Source of the DNA: Gemmatimonadaceae bacterium
Lineage (GTDB): Bacteria > Latescibacterota > UBA2968 > UBA8231
Reading direction: 5' to 3'
Length of the DNA: 64,000 bases
Assembly: GCA_026706075.1 (NCBI GenBank)
Contig: JAPOZM010000122.1
Location: 100,537 to 164,536, forward strand
Shown here: piece by piece, positions 26,320-34,971 of the stretch
Layout of the letters: the number at the start of each line of letters is the position of its first letter
Position numbering within the stretch: the first letter of the stretch is position 1
Notes under the pieces: generated by a model
Database searches by the model: none
The model's input: the letters and a program-made list of their open reading frames with translations, nothing else
What the model was told of the DNA's origin: nothing
Program-made: the position numbers and the translations under genes

Positions 26320-27315
26320 TCAGGGCACCTCGACGTGATCGAACAGTTGTTGGACGATGCGGTCGGAGTCGATCTGCTCGGCCTCGGCCTCGTAGCTGGT
26401 GGCCACCCGGTGGCGGAGCACCTCGGGGCCCACGGCCTTCACATCTTCGGGGGTGACGTAGCCGCGGCGCCGGATGAAGGCGTGGGCCCGGGCCGCCCGG
26501 GCCAGGAACAACGTCGCCCGCGGCGAGGCGCCGTACTCGATGAGCGACGCCAACTCCTCCAGGCCGGCAAGGCCGGGCTCGCGCGTAGTCTGCACCAGGT
26601 CGACGATGTAGTCCTTGATCTTGCCGTCCATGTACACCAGCCGGACCGACTCGCGCAGCCGCAGGATGTCGTCGAGGCCAGCCACCGCCTCGACGGGGAT
26701 CTCGCGGTCTTCCAACATGCGCTCCAGGATCTGACGCTCCTCGTCGCGCTCCGGGTAGTCGACCCGGACCTTCAGCATGAAGCGGTCGATCTGGGCCTCG
26801 GGAAGGGGATAGGTCCCCTCCTGCTCGATCGGGTTCTGGGTGGCCATCACCAGGAACGGATCGTCCAGGCCGTAGCTCTCGTCGCCGATGGTCACCTGGC
26901 GCTCCTGCATCGCCTCGAGTAGGGCGCTCTGCACCTTGGCCGGGGCCCGGTTGATCTCGTCGGCGAGGATGAGGTTGGCGAAGACCGGCCCCTTGCGGGC
27001 GACGAACCCGCCCGAGTGCTGCTCGTAGATCAGCGTCCCGGTGAGGTCTGCCGGGAGCAGGTCGGGAGTGAACTGTATGCGGTTGAAGCGGCCCCGGATG
27101 ATGCGGGCCAGGCTGCTCACCGTCAGGGTCTTGGCGAGGCCGGGAACACCTTCGAGGAGGATGTGTCCGCCGCACAGAAAACCGATGAAGATCCGCTCCA
27201 CCATCTGCCGCTGACCGACGATGACGCGGTCCATCTCCGCCAGAACGCGGGTGACGAGGACACTCTCCTCCTCGATGCGCTCGGTGAGGGCGCTGATGTC
27301 CGGGCTTGCCTGCAC
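26320..27315 (-). CDS. MoxR-family AAA+ ATPase
   Basis: 331 residues with the Walker A GVPGLAKT at about 56-63, LLPADLTGT, Walker B LILADEINRAPAK, the QNPIEQEGTYPLPEAQIDRF sensor region, and a C-terminal lid. MoxR ATPases act as chaperones for the assembly or activation of VWA protein complexes. I take the GTG at 27315, which gives the usual MoxR length; the frame is open to an ATG at 27444, but that part overlaps the upstream TPR gene by 65 nt and has no homology. The start is the least certain point of this entry. Confidence 0.9.
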   Translation of the reverse strand: MQASPDISALTERIEEESVLVTRVLAEMDRVIVGQRQMVERIFIGFLCGGHILLEGVPGLAKTLTVSSLARIIRGRFNRIQFTPDLLPADLTGTLIYEQHSGGFVARKGPVFANLILADEINRAPAKVQSALLEAMQERQVTIGDESYGLDDPFLVMATQNPIEQEGTYPLPEAQIDRFMLKVRVDYPERDEERQILERMLEDREIPVEAVAGLDDILRLRESVRLVYMDGKIKDYIVDLVQTTREPGLAGLEELASLIEYGASPRATLFLARAARAHAFIRRRGYVTPEDVKAVGPEVLRHRVATSYEAEAEQIDSDRIVQQLFDHVEVP

Positions 27316-27379
27316 GTGGACAGCCCCTATCCCGGTGCCGTCCTGCTTGGGAGCGGCGTCATCCCCCGTCGACAGAAGC

Positions 27380-27904
27380 TCAAGGCGAGGAGGTGCTGTC
27401 CCCTTCCTGGAAGCTGACCCACTCTTCCGGGGGGCGTCCCACATGGGGCAGCAGCTGGCGGGCGTTGGCCGCCAGCTCCGAACCCGGGTAGTTGTCTACG
27501 ACCGCCTGGTAGGCGGCTCTCGCCGCTTCGATGTCGCCGAAGTGCTCCTCGAGGATGAAGGCGACCATGAACTGCGCCTCATCCGCCTCGTCGCTCTCCG
27601 GATGCTCCGCCTGGATGCGCCGGTACTGGGTGAGGGCGCCGGTCATGTCGCCGCCCTGCTGGCGCAGGACAGCCAGCTGCTTCAGGGCCCGGGGGACGCC
27701 CTCCTCGCCGGGGTGGGCCTGCAGCCAAGCCTCGAGAAGCTCCACCGCCGAGGCCACCCGGGCCGAATCCCGGGCCGCCGCCTGGGCCGCCCGCAGGGCC
27801 TCTTCCAACTGTTGATCGGGAGAAGGCCCGCTGCATCCCGCCCAGGCCCAGAGCACGGCCGCCCCGATCGTTCCGAGGCATCTGACCCGCCATCGCCTGC
27901 CCAT
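27380..27904 (-). CDS. Lipoprotein with TPR-like repeats
   Basis: 174 residues. A signal segment ends in AGC (AVLWAWAGCSG), a plausible although not canonical lipobox, giving a lipid-anchored Cys near residue 22. The rest consists of TPR-like helices (ALKQLAVLRQQGGDMTGALTQYRRIQAEHP and AARAAYQAVVDNYPGSELAANARQLLP), as in YbgF/YfiO-like proteins. The ATG at 27904 is used; GTG at 27916 is an alternative. It is the first gene of the long MoxR-Bat run, 64 nt upstream of moxR by the start chosen here. Confidence 0.72.
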   Translation of the reverse strand: MGRRWRVRCLGTIGAAVLWAWAGCSGPSPDQQLEEALRAAQAAARDSARVASAVELLEAWLQAHPGEEGVPRALKQLAVLRQQGGDMTGALTQYRRIQAEHPESDEADEAQFMVAFILEEHFGDIEAARAAYQAVVDNYPGSELAANARQLLPHVGRPPEEWVSFQEGDSTSSP

Positions 27905-28000
27905 CTCGCTACCCACGTGCTGTCTCTCTGTCTTTGCGGCCGGCGGCCGGAAGTCACATCGAGCAAAAGACGCCCCGCCGGCGCCGCGGTTCCCTTCGGC

Positions 28001-28324
28001 TCAGTCGTCGCCCGACTTGGAGGGGCTCTTCGTCTTCGCGGAGTCGCCCTTGCCCCCTCCATCGGACTTGGAGGGCGACTTCGAGTCGGCCTTCTCGGCC
28101 TTGGCCGCCTTCTTGTAGCTGTCGCTCCGATAGTCGGTGATGTAGAAGCCGGAGCCCTTGAAGAGCAGGCCGCCGCCGGTGCCGATCAGGCGGCGCACCC
28201 TGCCCTGCCCCGTGCCCTTCGGGCACTCGCTCCGGGGACACCTCTTCAGCGGCTCGGCGGTGATTCTCTGGAGCGCCTCGAACCGATGTCCGCAGGTGCT
28301 GCACTCATAGTCGTACGTCGGCAT
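28001..28324 (-). CDS. FmdB-family zinc ribbon protein
   Basis: 107 residues. The N-terminal MPTYDYECSTCGHRFE and the CPRSECP pair form the zinc ribbon found in FmdB-family putative regulators. A low-complexity tail rich in Ser, Lys and Pro (SKSPSKS repeated) follows, from about residue 70. The function is not established. GGAAAGA stands 6 nt before the ATG at 28324. It could be the first gene of the MoxR run; the gap to the next gene is 96 nt. Confidence 0.85.
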   Translation of the reverse strand: MPTYDYECSTCGHRFEALQRITAEPLKRCPRSECPKGTGQGRVRRLIGTGGGLLFKGSGFYITDYRSDSYKKAAKAEKADSKSPSKSDGGGKGDSAKTKSPSKSGDD

Positions 28325-28365
28325 GTGACATCTTTCCGATCCTGCGCGGCCCGAAGAATCGGCAA

Positions 28366-28394
28366 AAAGTACGCAGATGTGTTGGAACGGGCAA
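28366..28394 (-). promoter_or_regulatory. Possible promoter of the FmdB gene
   Basis: Minus strand TTGCCC (28394-28389), 17-nt spacer, TACTTT (28371-28366), in a locally A+T-rich patch. The -10 match is poor. Confidence 0.35.
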
Positions 28395-28413
28395 CGCCGG
28401 ACAGGCGCGGCCC

Positions 28414-30525
28414 TCAGTCCCGGGGCCCCGACCCGACCGGCGGCTCGTCGTCCCTGTCGAGGGTCAGGGAAGGCAGGTCGCCGCGGGCCATGGACCGCAG
28501 GCGCCCCCGGCCATCGATCCTCAGGAGGGTCAGCTCCGAATTGACGCGGCGCGAGGGCGTGAAGCTCACCCGGCCGGAGGCGCCCTCGTAGTTGCGCACG
28601 GCGGCGAGGTACCTCCGCAGTTCGGAGCGGCTGCGGTGGCCGGCTTCCCAGCCCTCCATCACAAGACGAGCGGCGTCGTATCCCGCACTGGCGTAGCCCG
28701 GGTCCCGTCCGGTGCGGGCTCGAAAGCCGTTCACAAAGCCGCGCTCCCGCTCCGATCCCTGGCGCCGGGAGACGAAGATGCAGCCTTGCAGGTGCTGGCG
28801 CTCACCAGACCGGAGGTCCGCGATCTCCTCCGGATCGTACCAGGTAGCGTTGCCAATGAGCTGCGTCCGGATGCGGTGAAAGCGAAGCTGGGGGGCGATG
28901 GTGCGGGCGTCCTCGAAGTCCTCGATGATGACCGCCACGCCGTCGATCGACTCGACGAAGATCTCGGTCGAATCCGGGGGCTGCTTCCCGGGCTCGGAGC
29001 CCCGCTCGAGGAGGTCCCGGAAGGTCGACTTCCCCTGGCGTGCCGTGTCCAGAAGGGCCGCCTGGAGCGAGTCGAGAAGCTCGGCACCGGGCATCTCCGG
29101 CGGCTCGATGGAGAAGCCGATCCTGCGCAGCTCCTTGAACTGCGCCTGAAAGTCCTTCTGCTCTCCGGGATAGTACCACTCGCTGTGGACGATCCGCCCG
29201 CCGTTGGCCACGGCGGCGGCGGTGTAGGCCCTCTCGAAGGCGTGTCCGTAGTCGTTCAGCGGCGACAGGATGGCCAGGGTCCGCAAGCCCAGCACGAGGG
29301 TTGCGTACTCGCCGAGAGCCTGCCCCTGCACCTCGGGAATCGGGTTCATCTGGAAGATGTGCCCCCCCAGGGTGTCAAGCCCGCTCTGCTGCGCCAGGGG
29401 GGCGATGAGCGGCACCCCGGCTGCTTCGGCGACGACGGCGGCGGCGGCGCAGGATGCGGAGTTGACGGGACCGACGATCGCCTGCACCCTCGCCTCCCGC
29501 ACCAGGTAGCGGGCCCCGGAGACGACGCGGAGGAGCCGGTCCCCATCGCTCTGGTGGATGGGGACTTTCTCCTCCTCGAAGTCCTCGTACTCGGCGCCGA
29601 CGTCGACGACGACGAGATCGAAGGGCTGTCCGAGCTGATGGTTGGCAAACTTCACACCGGCGAGCAGGTCGGCGCCGTACGCCCCCTCGCGGCCGGAGAG
29701 GGGTGCGAGCACACCGAGCCGCGGCACCCCCGGGCGGCGGGCGGAGCCCGCGGCCTCCGGATCGCGGACGGGCTCACGTGCAGGCGCGGGAGGCGGCCCT
29801 TCCTCGAGTCGGGACTGTGCGAGACGGTGGAACATCCCCGCTTCACCGACGCTGTCGATGTACGCCGACAGCCGCTGGCGGGCGAGTTCTACCCAGCCGA
29901 GCCGCGCGTACCAACGCGCCTCTCCGAAGAGCAGGAGATCGCGCAGGCGCCGGGGGCCCAGCTGGCGACGGACGCGGTCCTGGGCATCCTCGTCGAGGGA
30001 ACGGTTCATCACCAGCGCCGCCAGGCGCTCGGCGGCGCTCGCCTTTACCGCCGCGGGGGCGGCCCCTTCGAGGAGCCGGACGTACTGCGAGAGGGCCTCA
30101 TCGATTCGTCCCAGCCTGTAGTACCCGTCGCCTGCGATCAGCCGGGCATCCGGGCCGTAGCGCCCCCCGGAGCCCACCCGGAGCAGCCGGCGCGCCGCCT
30201 CCACGGCCCCGGCGGGATCGTTCAGAAGCAGGCGGCTGCGGCCAAGCATCAGCAGGGACGCCCTCGTGCGCTGATTGGAAGGCCGCTCGGTGACGGCGAG
30301 AAAGAGCTCGCCCGCCTCCCGCCAGCGGGCTTCCTCATACGCTGCGAGAGCCTGCGAGAACAGACGTTCCGCCGCTCGCGAGTGGCGCCCGTCGTCCGGC
30401 GCCGCAGAGACCTGGGCGCCGCCGAGCACGGCCAGGGCCCAAAGGGCACGCACGAGCCGGAGGGTGCCTTGTCCCGGTTGAGGGGCCCGGTTACATTCGC
30501 CGGGGGCAGGTCCTTTCACCACCAT
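28414..30525 (-). CDS. Periplasmic TPR plus ligand-binding protein (LpoA/Peripla_BP_6-like)
   Basis: 703 residues. Signal-like hydrophobic segment (LVRALWALAVLGGAQVSA, about 23-41), TPR-like helices (about 45-250), then a bilobal periplasmic-binding domain of the Leu/Ile/Val-binding type from about 270 (RLGVLAPLSGREGAYGADLLAGVKFA and IVGPVNSASCAAAAVVAEAAGVPLIAP). The TPR plus Peripla_BP_6 order is that of LpoA, the activator of PBP1A, but other ligand-binding roles are possible. AAGGAG stands 4 nt before the ATG at 30525. The start is divergent from the ClpX-like gene, 20 nt apart. An insertion of about 70 residues sits in the second lobe. Confidence 0.78.
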   Translation of the reverse strand: MVVKGPAPGECNRAPQPGQGTLRLVRALWALAVLGGAQVSAAPDDGRHSRAAERLFSQALAAYEEARWREAGELFLAVTERPSNQRTRASLLMLGRSRLLLNDPAGAVEAARRLLRVGSGGRYGPDARLIAGDGYYRLGRIDEALSQYVRLLEGAAPAAVKASAAERLAALVMNRSLDEDAQDRVRRQLGPRRLRDLLLFGEARWYARLGWVELARQRLSAYIDSVGEAGMFHRLAQSRLEEGPPPAPAREPVRDPEAAGSARRPGVPRLGVLAPLSGREGAYGADLLAGVKFANHQLGQPFDLVVVDVGAEYEDFEEEKVPIHQSDGDRLLRVVSGARYLVREARVQAIVGPVNSASCAAAAVVAEAAGVPLIAPLAQQSGLDTLGGHIFQMNPIPEVQGQALGEYATLVLGLRTLAILSPLNDYGHAFERAYTAAAVANGGRIVHSEWYYPGEQKDFQAQFKELRRIGFSIEPPEMPGAELLDSLQAALLDTARQGKSTFRDLLERGSEPGKQPPDSTEIFVESIDGVAVIIEDFEDARTIAPQLRFHRIRTQLIGNATWYDPEEIADLRSGERQHLQGCIFVSRRQGSERERGFVNGFRARTGRDPGYASAGYDAARLVMEGWEAGHRSRSELRRYLAAVRNYEGASGRVSFTPSRRVNSELTLLRIDGRGRLRSMARGDLPSLTLDRDDEPPVGSGPRD
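30469..30497 (+). promoter_or_regulatory. Promoter of the ClpX-like gene
   Basis: TTGTCC (30469-30474), 17-nt spacer, TACATT (30492-30497) on the plus strand. The predicted start near 30504 gives a leader of about 42 nt. It lies inside the first codons of the divergent LpoA-like gene. Confidence 0.5.
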
Positions 30526-30545
30526 CGATCTCCTTCGCCCCCAAC

Positions 30546-32069
30546 ATGATGAGTCGCTCCGAGAGACCCGGGTTCGACCCGGAGCAGCTGCGCAGGATCC
30601 TCGCCGAAGGGAACCGGGGCGATGAGGAGCCCACGGAATCGGCGGGGTCCGAGACCGCGGGCCCCGGAGAGGGCGCCGAGTCCGGAGCACCCGACGGCGT
30701 TCAGCTGGAGTTCCACCTCAAGCCCGGGGAACTGATCGCCCACCTCGACAGCTACGTCGTCGGCCAGCCCCGGGCCAAGGCCATCCTCGCCACCAAGATC
30801 TGCACCCACTTCAACCGCTTGAGCCTTCCCCCCGACGAGACCGAGGACATCGTCGGCCAGATCAAGAACAACATCCTCATGGTGGGGCCGACAGGAGTTG
30901 GCAAGACCTACCTCATCCGCCTCATCGCCCGGCGCCTCGGCGTCCCCTTCGTCAAGGCGGACGCCACCAAATTCAGCGAGACGGGGTACGTGGGCGGCGA
31001 CGTGGAAGACCTGGTCCGCGAGCTGGTGACCGAAGCCGACGGCGATATCGACCTCGCCCAGCACGGCATCATCTACATCGACGAGATCGACAAGATCGCC
31101 GCCAGCGGCCGCACCAGCGGCCCGGATGTCTCGCGCACCGGCGTCCAGCGCAACCTCCTCAAGCTGATGGAGGAGACCGAGGTCGATCTGCGCTCTCCTC
31201 ACGATCTGCCTTCGCAGATGGAGTCGGTGATGCAGATGCAACGCACCGGCAAGGTGGAACGCAAGAAGGTGAACACCCGGCACATCCTGTTCGTCGTCAG
31301 CGGCGCCTTCGCCGGTCTTGAGGAGATCATCCGCCGGCGCCTCAACCGCGGAGCCATGGGCTTCCGTCCGCCAGAAGCGGACGGAGCCGGCGCGGTGCCG
31401 GACGACTCGGCCATCCTCCAGCAGATCCGCGCCGAGGACCTGCTGGAGTACGGCTTCGAGTCGGAGTTCATCGGCCGCCTTCCGGTGGTCGCCGTCCTCG
31501 AGGAACTCTCCCGCGCCGATCTCCTCGAGATCCTGCGCAGCCCCATGAGCAGCGTCGTCGTCTCCAAGGTAAGGGACTTCCTCGCCTACGGCATCGACCT
31601 GAGGATCTGCGACGAAGCGCTCCAGCTCCTGGCCGACCGGGCCTTCGAGGAACGGACCGGCGCCCGGGGCCTGGTGAGCGCCGTGGAAAAGGTCCTGCTG
31701 GACTTCGAGTGCCGGCTCCCGTCTCTCGACCTCGACGCCTTCCACCTCACCCCCGAGGTTGTCGAGCACCCGGCCCGGGTCCTCGATCGCCTGGTGGCGG
31801 AGAGCTCGATCGAGGCCTTCACCTCCGGCTTCGAGAGGGACCACGGCATCCGCTTCGAGTTCACCGGCCCGGCCTTGGCGAGCCTGGGCGAGCGCGCGGC
31901 CTCCGAGGACCGGCTTCCGGGGGAGATCTGCGCCGACCTGTTCTCCGACTACGGACACGGCCTCAAGCTCCTGGAGCTCGACCGGTTCGAGATCACGCCC
32001 GAGATCCTGGCCGACCCGCAGAAGTCCCTCGACCGCATGATTCGCCAGCTATACGGCGGCCGGGGCTAG
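30546..32069 (+). CDS. ClpX-like AAA+ unfoldase without zinc domain, with extra C-terminal lid
   Basis: 507 residues, AAA+ protein closest to ClpX. Walker A GPTGVGKT at 114-121, pore loop GYVG at 147-150, Walker B IIYIDE at 175-180, arginine finger region EFIGRLPV near 307-314 and sensor 2 GARGL at 372-376. RGAMGF at 268-273 aligns with the ClpP-binding IGF loop of ClpX (Ile replaced by Met). The N-terminal 60 residues are Gly/Glu-rich and lack the four-cysteine zinc domain of ClpX. After the first lid (about 330-405) a second lid-like block (about 415-500) begins FERDHGIRFEFTGPALASLGERA and contains ICADLFSDYGHGLKLL. No Shine-Dalgarno is obvious; Met1 or Met2 can be the start. Partner protease and substrates are unknown. 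Confidence 0.82.
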   Translation: MMSRSERPGFDPEQLRRILAEGNRGDEEPTESAGSETAGPGEGAESGAPDGVQLEFHLKPGELIAHLDSYVVGQPRAKAILATKICTHFNRLSLPPDETEDIVGQIKNNILMVGPTGVGKTYLIRLIARRLGVPFVKADATKFSETGYVGGDVEDLVRELVTEADGDIDLAQHGIIYIDEIDKIAASGRTSGPDVSRTGVQRNLLKLMEETEVDLRSPHDLPSQMESVMQMQRTGKVERKKVNTRHILFVVSGAFAGLEEIIRRRLNRGAMGFRPPEADGAGAVPDDSAILQQIRAEDLLEYGFESEFIGRLPVVAVLEELSRADLLEILRSPMSSVVVSKVRDFLAYGIDLRICDEALQLLADRAFEERTGARGLVSAVEKVLLDFECRLPSLDLDAFHLTPEVVEHPARVLDRLVAESSIEAFTSGFERDHGIRFEFTGPALASLGERAASEDRLPGEICADLFSDYGHGLKLLELDRFEITPEILADPQKSLDRMIRQLYGGRG

Positions 32070-32072
32070 TCC

Positions 32073-33455
32073 TCACAGCCGGAGTCCATACTCCTTCTCC
32101 TTCCGATAGAGGGTGCTCAGTCCGATCTGGAGCACCTTCGCCGCCTTGCGGCGGTCGTGGCCGACCGCCTTGAGGGTCTGCTCGATGGCGAGCCTCTCGA
32201 CTTGCTTCATCGTCATGCCTGGGTGCAGACCTCCCCGGTCGCTTCCCGGTGGGACGCCTCGTATGTGGGCCGGCACGTCGGAAGTGGTCAGCTCGCGGCC
32301 GGGAGCCGACATGACCACCATCCCCTCCACGCAGTTCTTCAGCTCGCGGACGTTGCCCGGCCAGTCGTAGTCCATCAGGGCGTCCATGGCGGCCGGGTCC
32401 AGGACGTGGGTCTCGCGTCCGTTCTCCCGGGAGAACTGGCGCAGGAACTCGTTCACCAGGATGGGGATGTCCTCGCGGCAGTCGCCGAGTCGGGGGATGT
32501 GGATGGTGACTACGTTGAGCCGGTAGTAGAGGTCCGCGCGGTAGCTCCCCTCCTCGACCATGGTTTCGAGGTTCCGGTTGGTGGCGGCGATAAGGCGAAC
32601 GTCGGCCCGCAGGGTGGATGTCCCCCCGACGCGCTCGAACTCGCCGCTCTGAATGACGCGCAGGAGCTTGACCTGCGTCGCCGGGGACAGATCCCCCACC
32701 TCGTCGAGGAACAGGGTCCCCATGTCGGCCAGCTCAAAGCGGCCCTTGCGCGAGGTACTGGCGCCGGTGAAGGCACCCCGCTCGTGTCCGAAGAGCTCGC
32801 TCTCGACGATGCTCTCTGGGAGGGCGCCGCAGTTCGTCTCCACGAAGGGGCGGTCACGGCGGGGGCTCTGCTGATGGACCGCCTTGGCCACCTCTCCCTT
32901 GCCGGTGCCGGTCTCCCCCGTGAGCAGGACCGTGGCGCGGGACCTGGCGACCTGTTCGATCTGGGCGTAGATCCGCTGCCAGAGGGAGGACCGTCGGGCG
33001 ATGCCGCCGTAGCGGTAACGCTCGTCCAGGCGCCGCTGAAGGTCGGAGACCTCTCCCACCAGCCGCTGATAAGACAGGCCGCGATCGAGAACGGCCCTCA
33101 CCTTGCTCAGGTTCAGGGGGCGGACCTGGAAGTCGTAGGCCCCCTCGCGCATGGCCTCGGTGCCGAGCTCTATCTCGTCGGAACCCGTGGAGACGATGGC
33201 GCAGATCTCCTGGTTGCGCTCCCGGGCCAGGCGCACCAGCCGCAAGCCGTCGATGCGGCTGTCGGCGAGGGGACAGACGAGGGCGTCCACCGGCTCCGAG
33301 TCGAGGATGTCGTAGGCGGCGGCTCCCTCGCGGGCGGCCAGGACCTCGAAACCCTCGCGGCGAAGGTAGGAGATCAACTGGTGCGTGGCCTCTTCTTCCG
33401 GAGCCACCACGAGGATCCGGGGATGCGCCTTCTCCCGCGGGCCGGAGTCGTTCAC
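32073..33455 (-). CDS. Sigma-54-dependent transcriptional activator with degenerate receiver domain
   Basis: 460 residues in NtrC layout. N-terminal receiver-like domain (about 13-125), AAA+ domain with Walker A GETGTGKG at 180-187, sigma-54-contacting GAFTGA at 227-232 and Walker B TLFLDE near 248, and a C-terminal Fis-type HTH (HDRRKAAKVLQIGLSTLYRK). The receiver has lost its key residues: the phospho-acceptor Asp position is Pro62, the acidic pair is replaced by AlaPro (followed by Glu20-Glu21-Glu22), and the conserved Lys is Arg112. Regulation by phosphorylation is therefore unlikely. The GTG start at 33455 has AAGGGAG 8 nt upstream. It lies 22 nt downstream of the RlmD-type gene and converges on the ClpX-like gene with a 3-nt gap. 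Targets are not visible here. Confidence 0.93.
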   Translation of the reverse strand: MNDSGPREKAHPRILVVAPEEEATHQLISYLRREGFEVLAAREGAAAYDILDSEPVDALVCPLADSRIDGLRLVRLARERNQEICAIVSTGSDEIELGTEAMREGAYDFQVRPLNLSKVRAVLDRGLSYQRLVGEVSDLQRRLDERYRYGGIARRSSLWQRIYAQIEQVARSRATVLLTGETGTGKGEVAKAVHQQSPRRDRPFVETNCGALPESIVESELFGHERGAFTGASTSRKGRFELADMGTLFLDEVGDLSPATQVKLLRVIQSGEFERVGGTSTLRADVRLIAATNRNLETMVEEGSYRADLYYRLNVVTIHIPRLGDCREDIPILVNEFLRQFSRENGRETHVLDPAAMDALMDYDWPGNVRELKNCVEGMVVMSAPGRELTTSDVPAHIRGVPPGSDRGGLHPGMTMKQVERLAIEQTLKAVGHDRRKAAKVLQIGLSTLYRKEKEYGLRL

Positions 33456-33477
33456 GGTCGAGGCTCCCTTCCGTGGA

Positions 33478-34863
33478 TCAACCGGGATCCTGCCCGCTCC
33501 ATCGGGGGGAACGGGCGAGGCGGACCACCACCTCGCAGTGGGGGGTGTGGGGGAACAGGTCCACCGGCCGCGCCCGCTCCAGGTCGTAGCCGGCATCGCA
33601 CAGGGACGACAGGTCCTCGGCCAGGCTCTCCGCATTGCAGGAGACATACAGTATCGCCGGCGGGCCGAGAGCGACGATCCCCTCGACCACCTTCCGGTGC
33701 AGCCCGGCCCTGGGCGGGTCCGCGATGACCGTCTCGAAGCGCTCCGTCCTCTCCTGGCAGAGGTCCGCCAGGGCCTCCTCCGCCGGGGCCGCCACGAAGG
33801 CGCAGTTGTCGATGCCGTTGCGCTCCGCGTTCCGGCGGGCGTCGGCCACCGCCTCCCGTGCCTGCTCGACGCCGACGACGGCGCGCGCCCGGGAGGCCAC
33901 GTGAAGGCTGATGCCGCCGGTACCGGCATACAGGTCCAGGACCTCCCCGTCGAAGCCGCGGCCCAGGAACTCCCCCACGATCTCGTATAGCTGGCCGGCC
34001 CCGCGGGTGTTGGTCTGGAAGAAGGACTGCGGGGAGATCTCGAACTCGAGGTCCCCGCAGCGCTCGCTGATGCGGCCCCCGCCCTTGATGAGGAAGCTCT
34101 CCTCGCCGGCGGCGATCTGGGCCTTGCCGCTGTGGCGGGTGACGAGGCAGGTGGTGATCCCCTCTCCCACCTGATCCAGCACCCCCGCCAGCAGCTGGTC
34201 CACCCCCTCGTGAGGATACTCGCGGACGACGAGGTTGACCATGGTCTGGCCGGTCTCCTTCCCCTCCCGGACGACCAAGAAGCGGAGCAGACCCTCGTGG
34301 CTCTTCAGGTCGTAGACCGGCAGGGCTAGGCGGGTTGCGTGGGTGCGAAAGGCGTCGACGATCCCGTTGGAAGCCTCCGACTGGAGGTGGCAGGCCTCCA
34401 GGTCGAAGATACGGTTGAAGCGCTCGCGCACGTGCAGTCCGAGCCACGGCTGCCCCTGGCCGCTCCCGAAGGAGAACTCCATCTTGTTGCGGTAGTAGAA
34501 CGGATCCGGGCTCGGGGCGATGGCCTCCCAGCGCCCGACCTCGAGCTCGCGGCCCTCGAAGGACTGCCGGACCATCCGCTCCTTGAGCCGCAGCTGGTCC
34601 TCGTACCCGAGGTCCTGCCACCGGCAGCCCCCGCACTGGCCGAAATGGGTGCACAACGGGTCGACTCGAGGCACTCCCTCCTCAAGGAGGTCATCGACGA
34701 CGCCCTCGAAGCGCCCCTTGCGTTTGCGCTTGAGGTAGACCTCGGCCCGGTCCCCCGGAACGCTGCGCGGTACGAGGATCTCCCGGCCGTCCTGAACCGC
34801 CAGGCCGTCGCCCTTCGCGCTCAGGCCCTCGATCTCGACGATGACGCGTTCCCCCTGTCTCAT
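33478..34863 (-). CDS. rlmD: 23S rRNA (uracil-5-)-methyltransferase, RlmD/RumA family
   Basis: 461 residues. An N-terminal TRAM domain (about 1-60) precedes an iron-sulfur cluster motif CTHFGQCGGC (C-x5-C-x2-C, about 69-78), with a fourth ligand in DLEACHL. The S-adenosylmethionine-binding domain follows with DLYAGTGGISL, ADPPRAGLH and the catalytic-cysteine motif YVSCNAESLAEDL. It methylates uracil-5 in rRNA; the exact site is inferred from family. The ATG at 34863 has GGAGGAGGG directly upstream. It is downstream of rplQ with a 108-nt gap that contains a long inverted repeat. The set of cluster ligands favours RlmD over TrmA, but RlmCD-type specificity is possible. Confidence 0.88.
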   Translation of the reverse strand: MRQGERVIVEIEGLSAKGDGLAVQDGREILVPRSVPGDRAEVYLKRKRKGRFEGVVDDLLEEGVPRVDPLCTHFGQCGGCRWQDLGYEDQLRLKERMVRQSFEGRELEVGRWEAIAPSPDPFYYRNKMEFSFGSGQGQPWLGLHVRERFNRIFDLEACHLQSEASNGIVDAFRTHATRLALPVYDLKSHEGLLRFLVVREGKETGQTMVNLVVREYPHEGVDQLLAGVLDQVGEGITTCLVTRHSGKAQIAAGEESFLIKGGGRISERCGDLEFEISPQSFFQTNTRGAGQLYEIVGEFLGRGFDGEVLDLYAGTGGISLHVASRARAVVGVEQAREAVADARRNAERNGIDNCAFVAAPAEEALADLCQERTERFETVIADPPRAGLHRKVVEGIVALGPPAILYVSCNAESLAEDLSSLCDAGYDLERARPVDLFPHTPHCEVVVRLARSPRWSGQDPG

Positions 34864-34884
34864 CCCTCCTCCACCGGAACCCGG

Positions 34885-34936
34885 GGGCGGGGTGAGAACA
34901 CAAGCAGGCGAGATGGAAGGACCTCCCACCCCGCCC
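34885..34936. repeat. 10-bp inverted repeat between rplQ and rlmD
   Basis: GGGCGGGGTG (34885-34894) and CACCCCGCCC (34927-34936), perfect, separated by 32 nt. It lies between the end of the alpha operon and the rlmD start. No U-run follows in the transcription direction, so it is not a textbook terminator; it may be a processing or Rho-related end, or may mark the end of the ribosomal operon. Confidence 0.5.
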
Positions 34937-34971
34937 GAGACGTTCGCTGCTGTCCGCGGCCGCCCCTCGTG

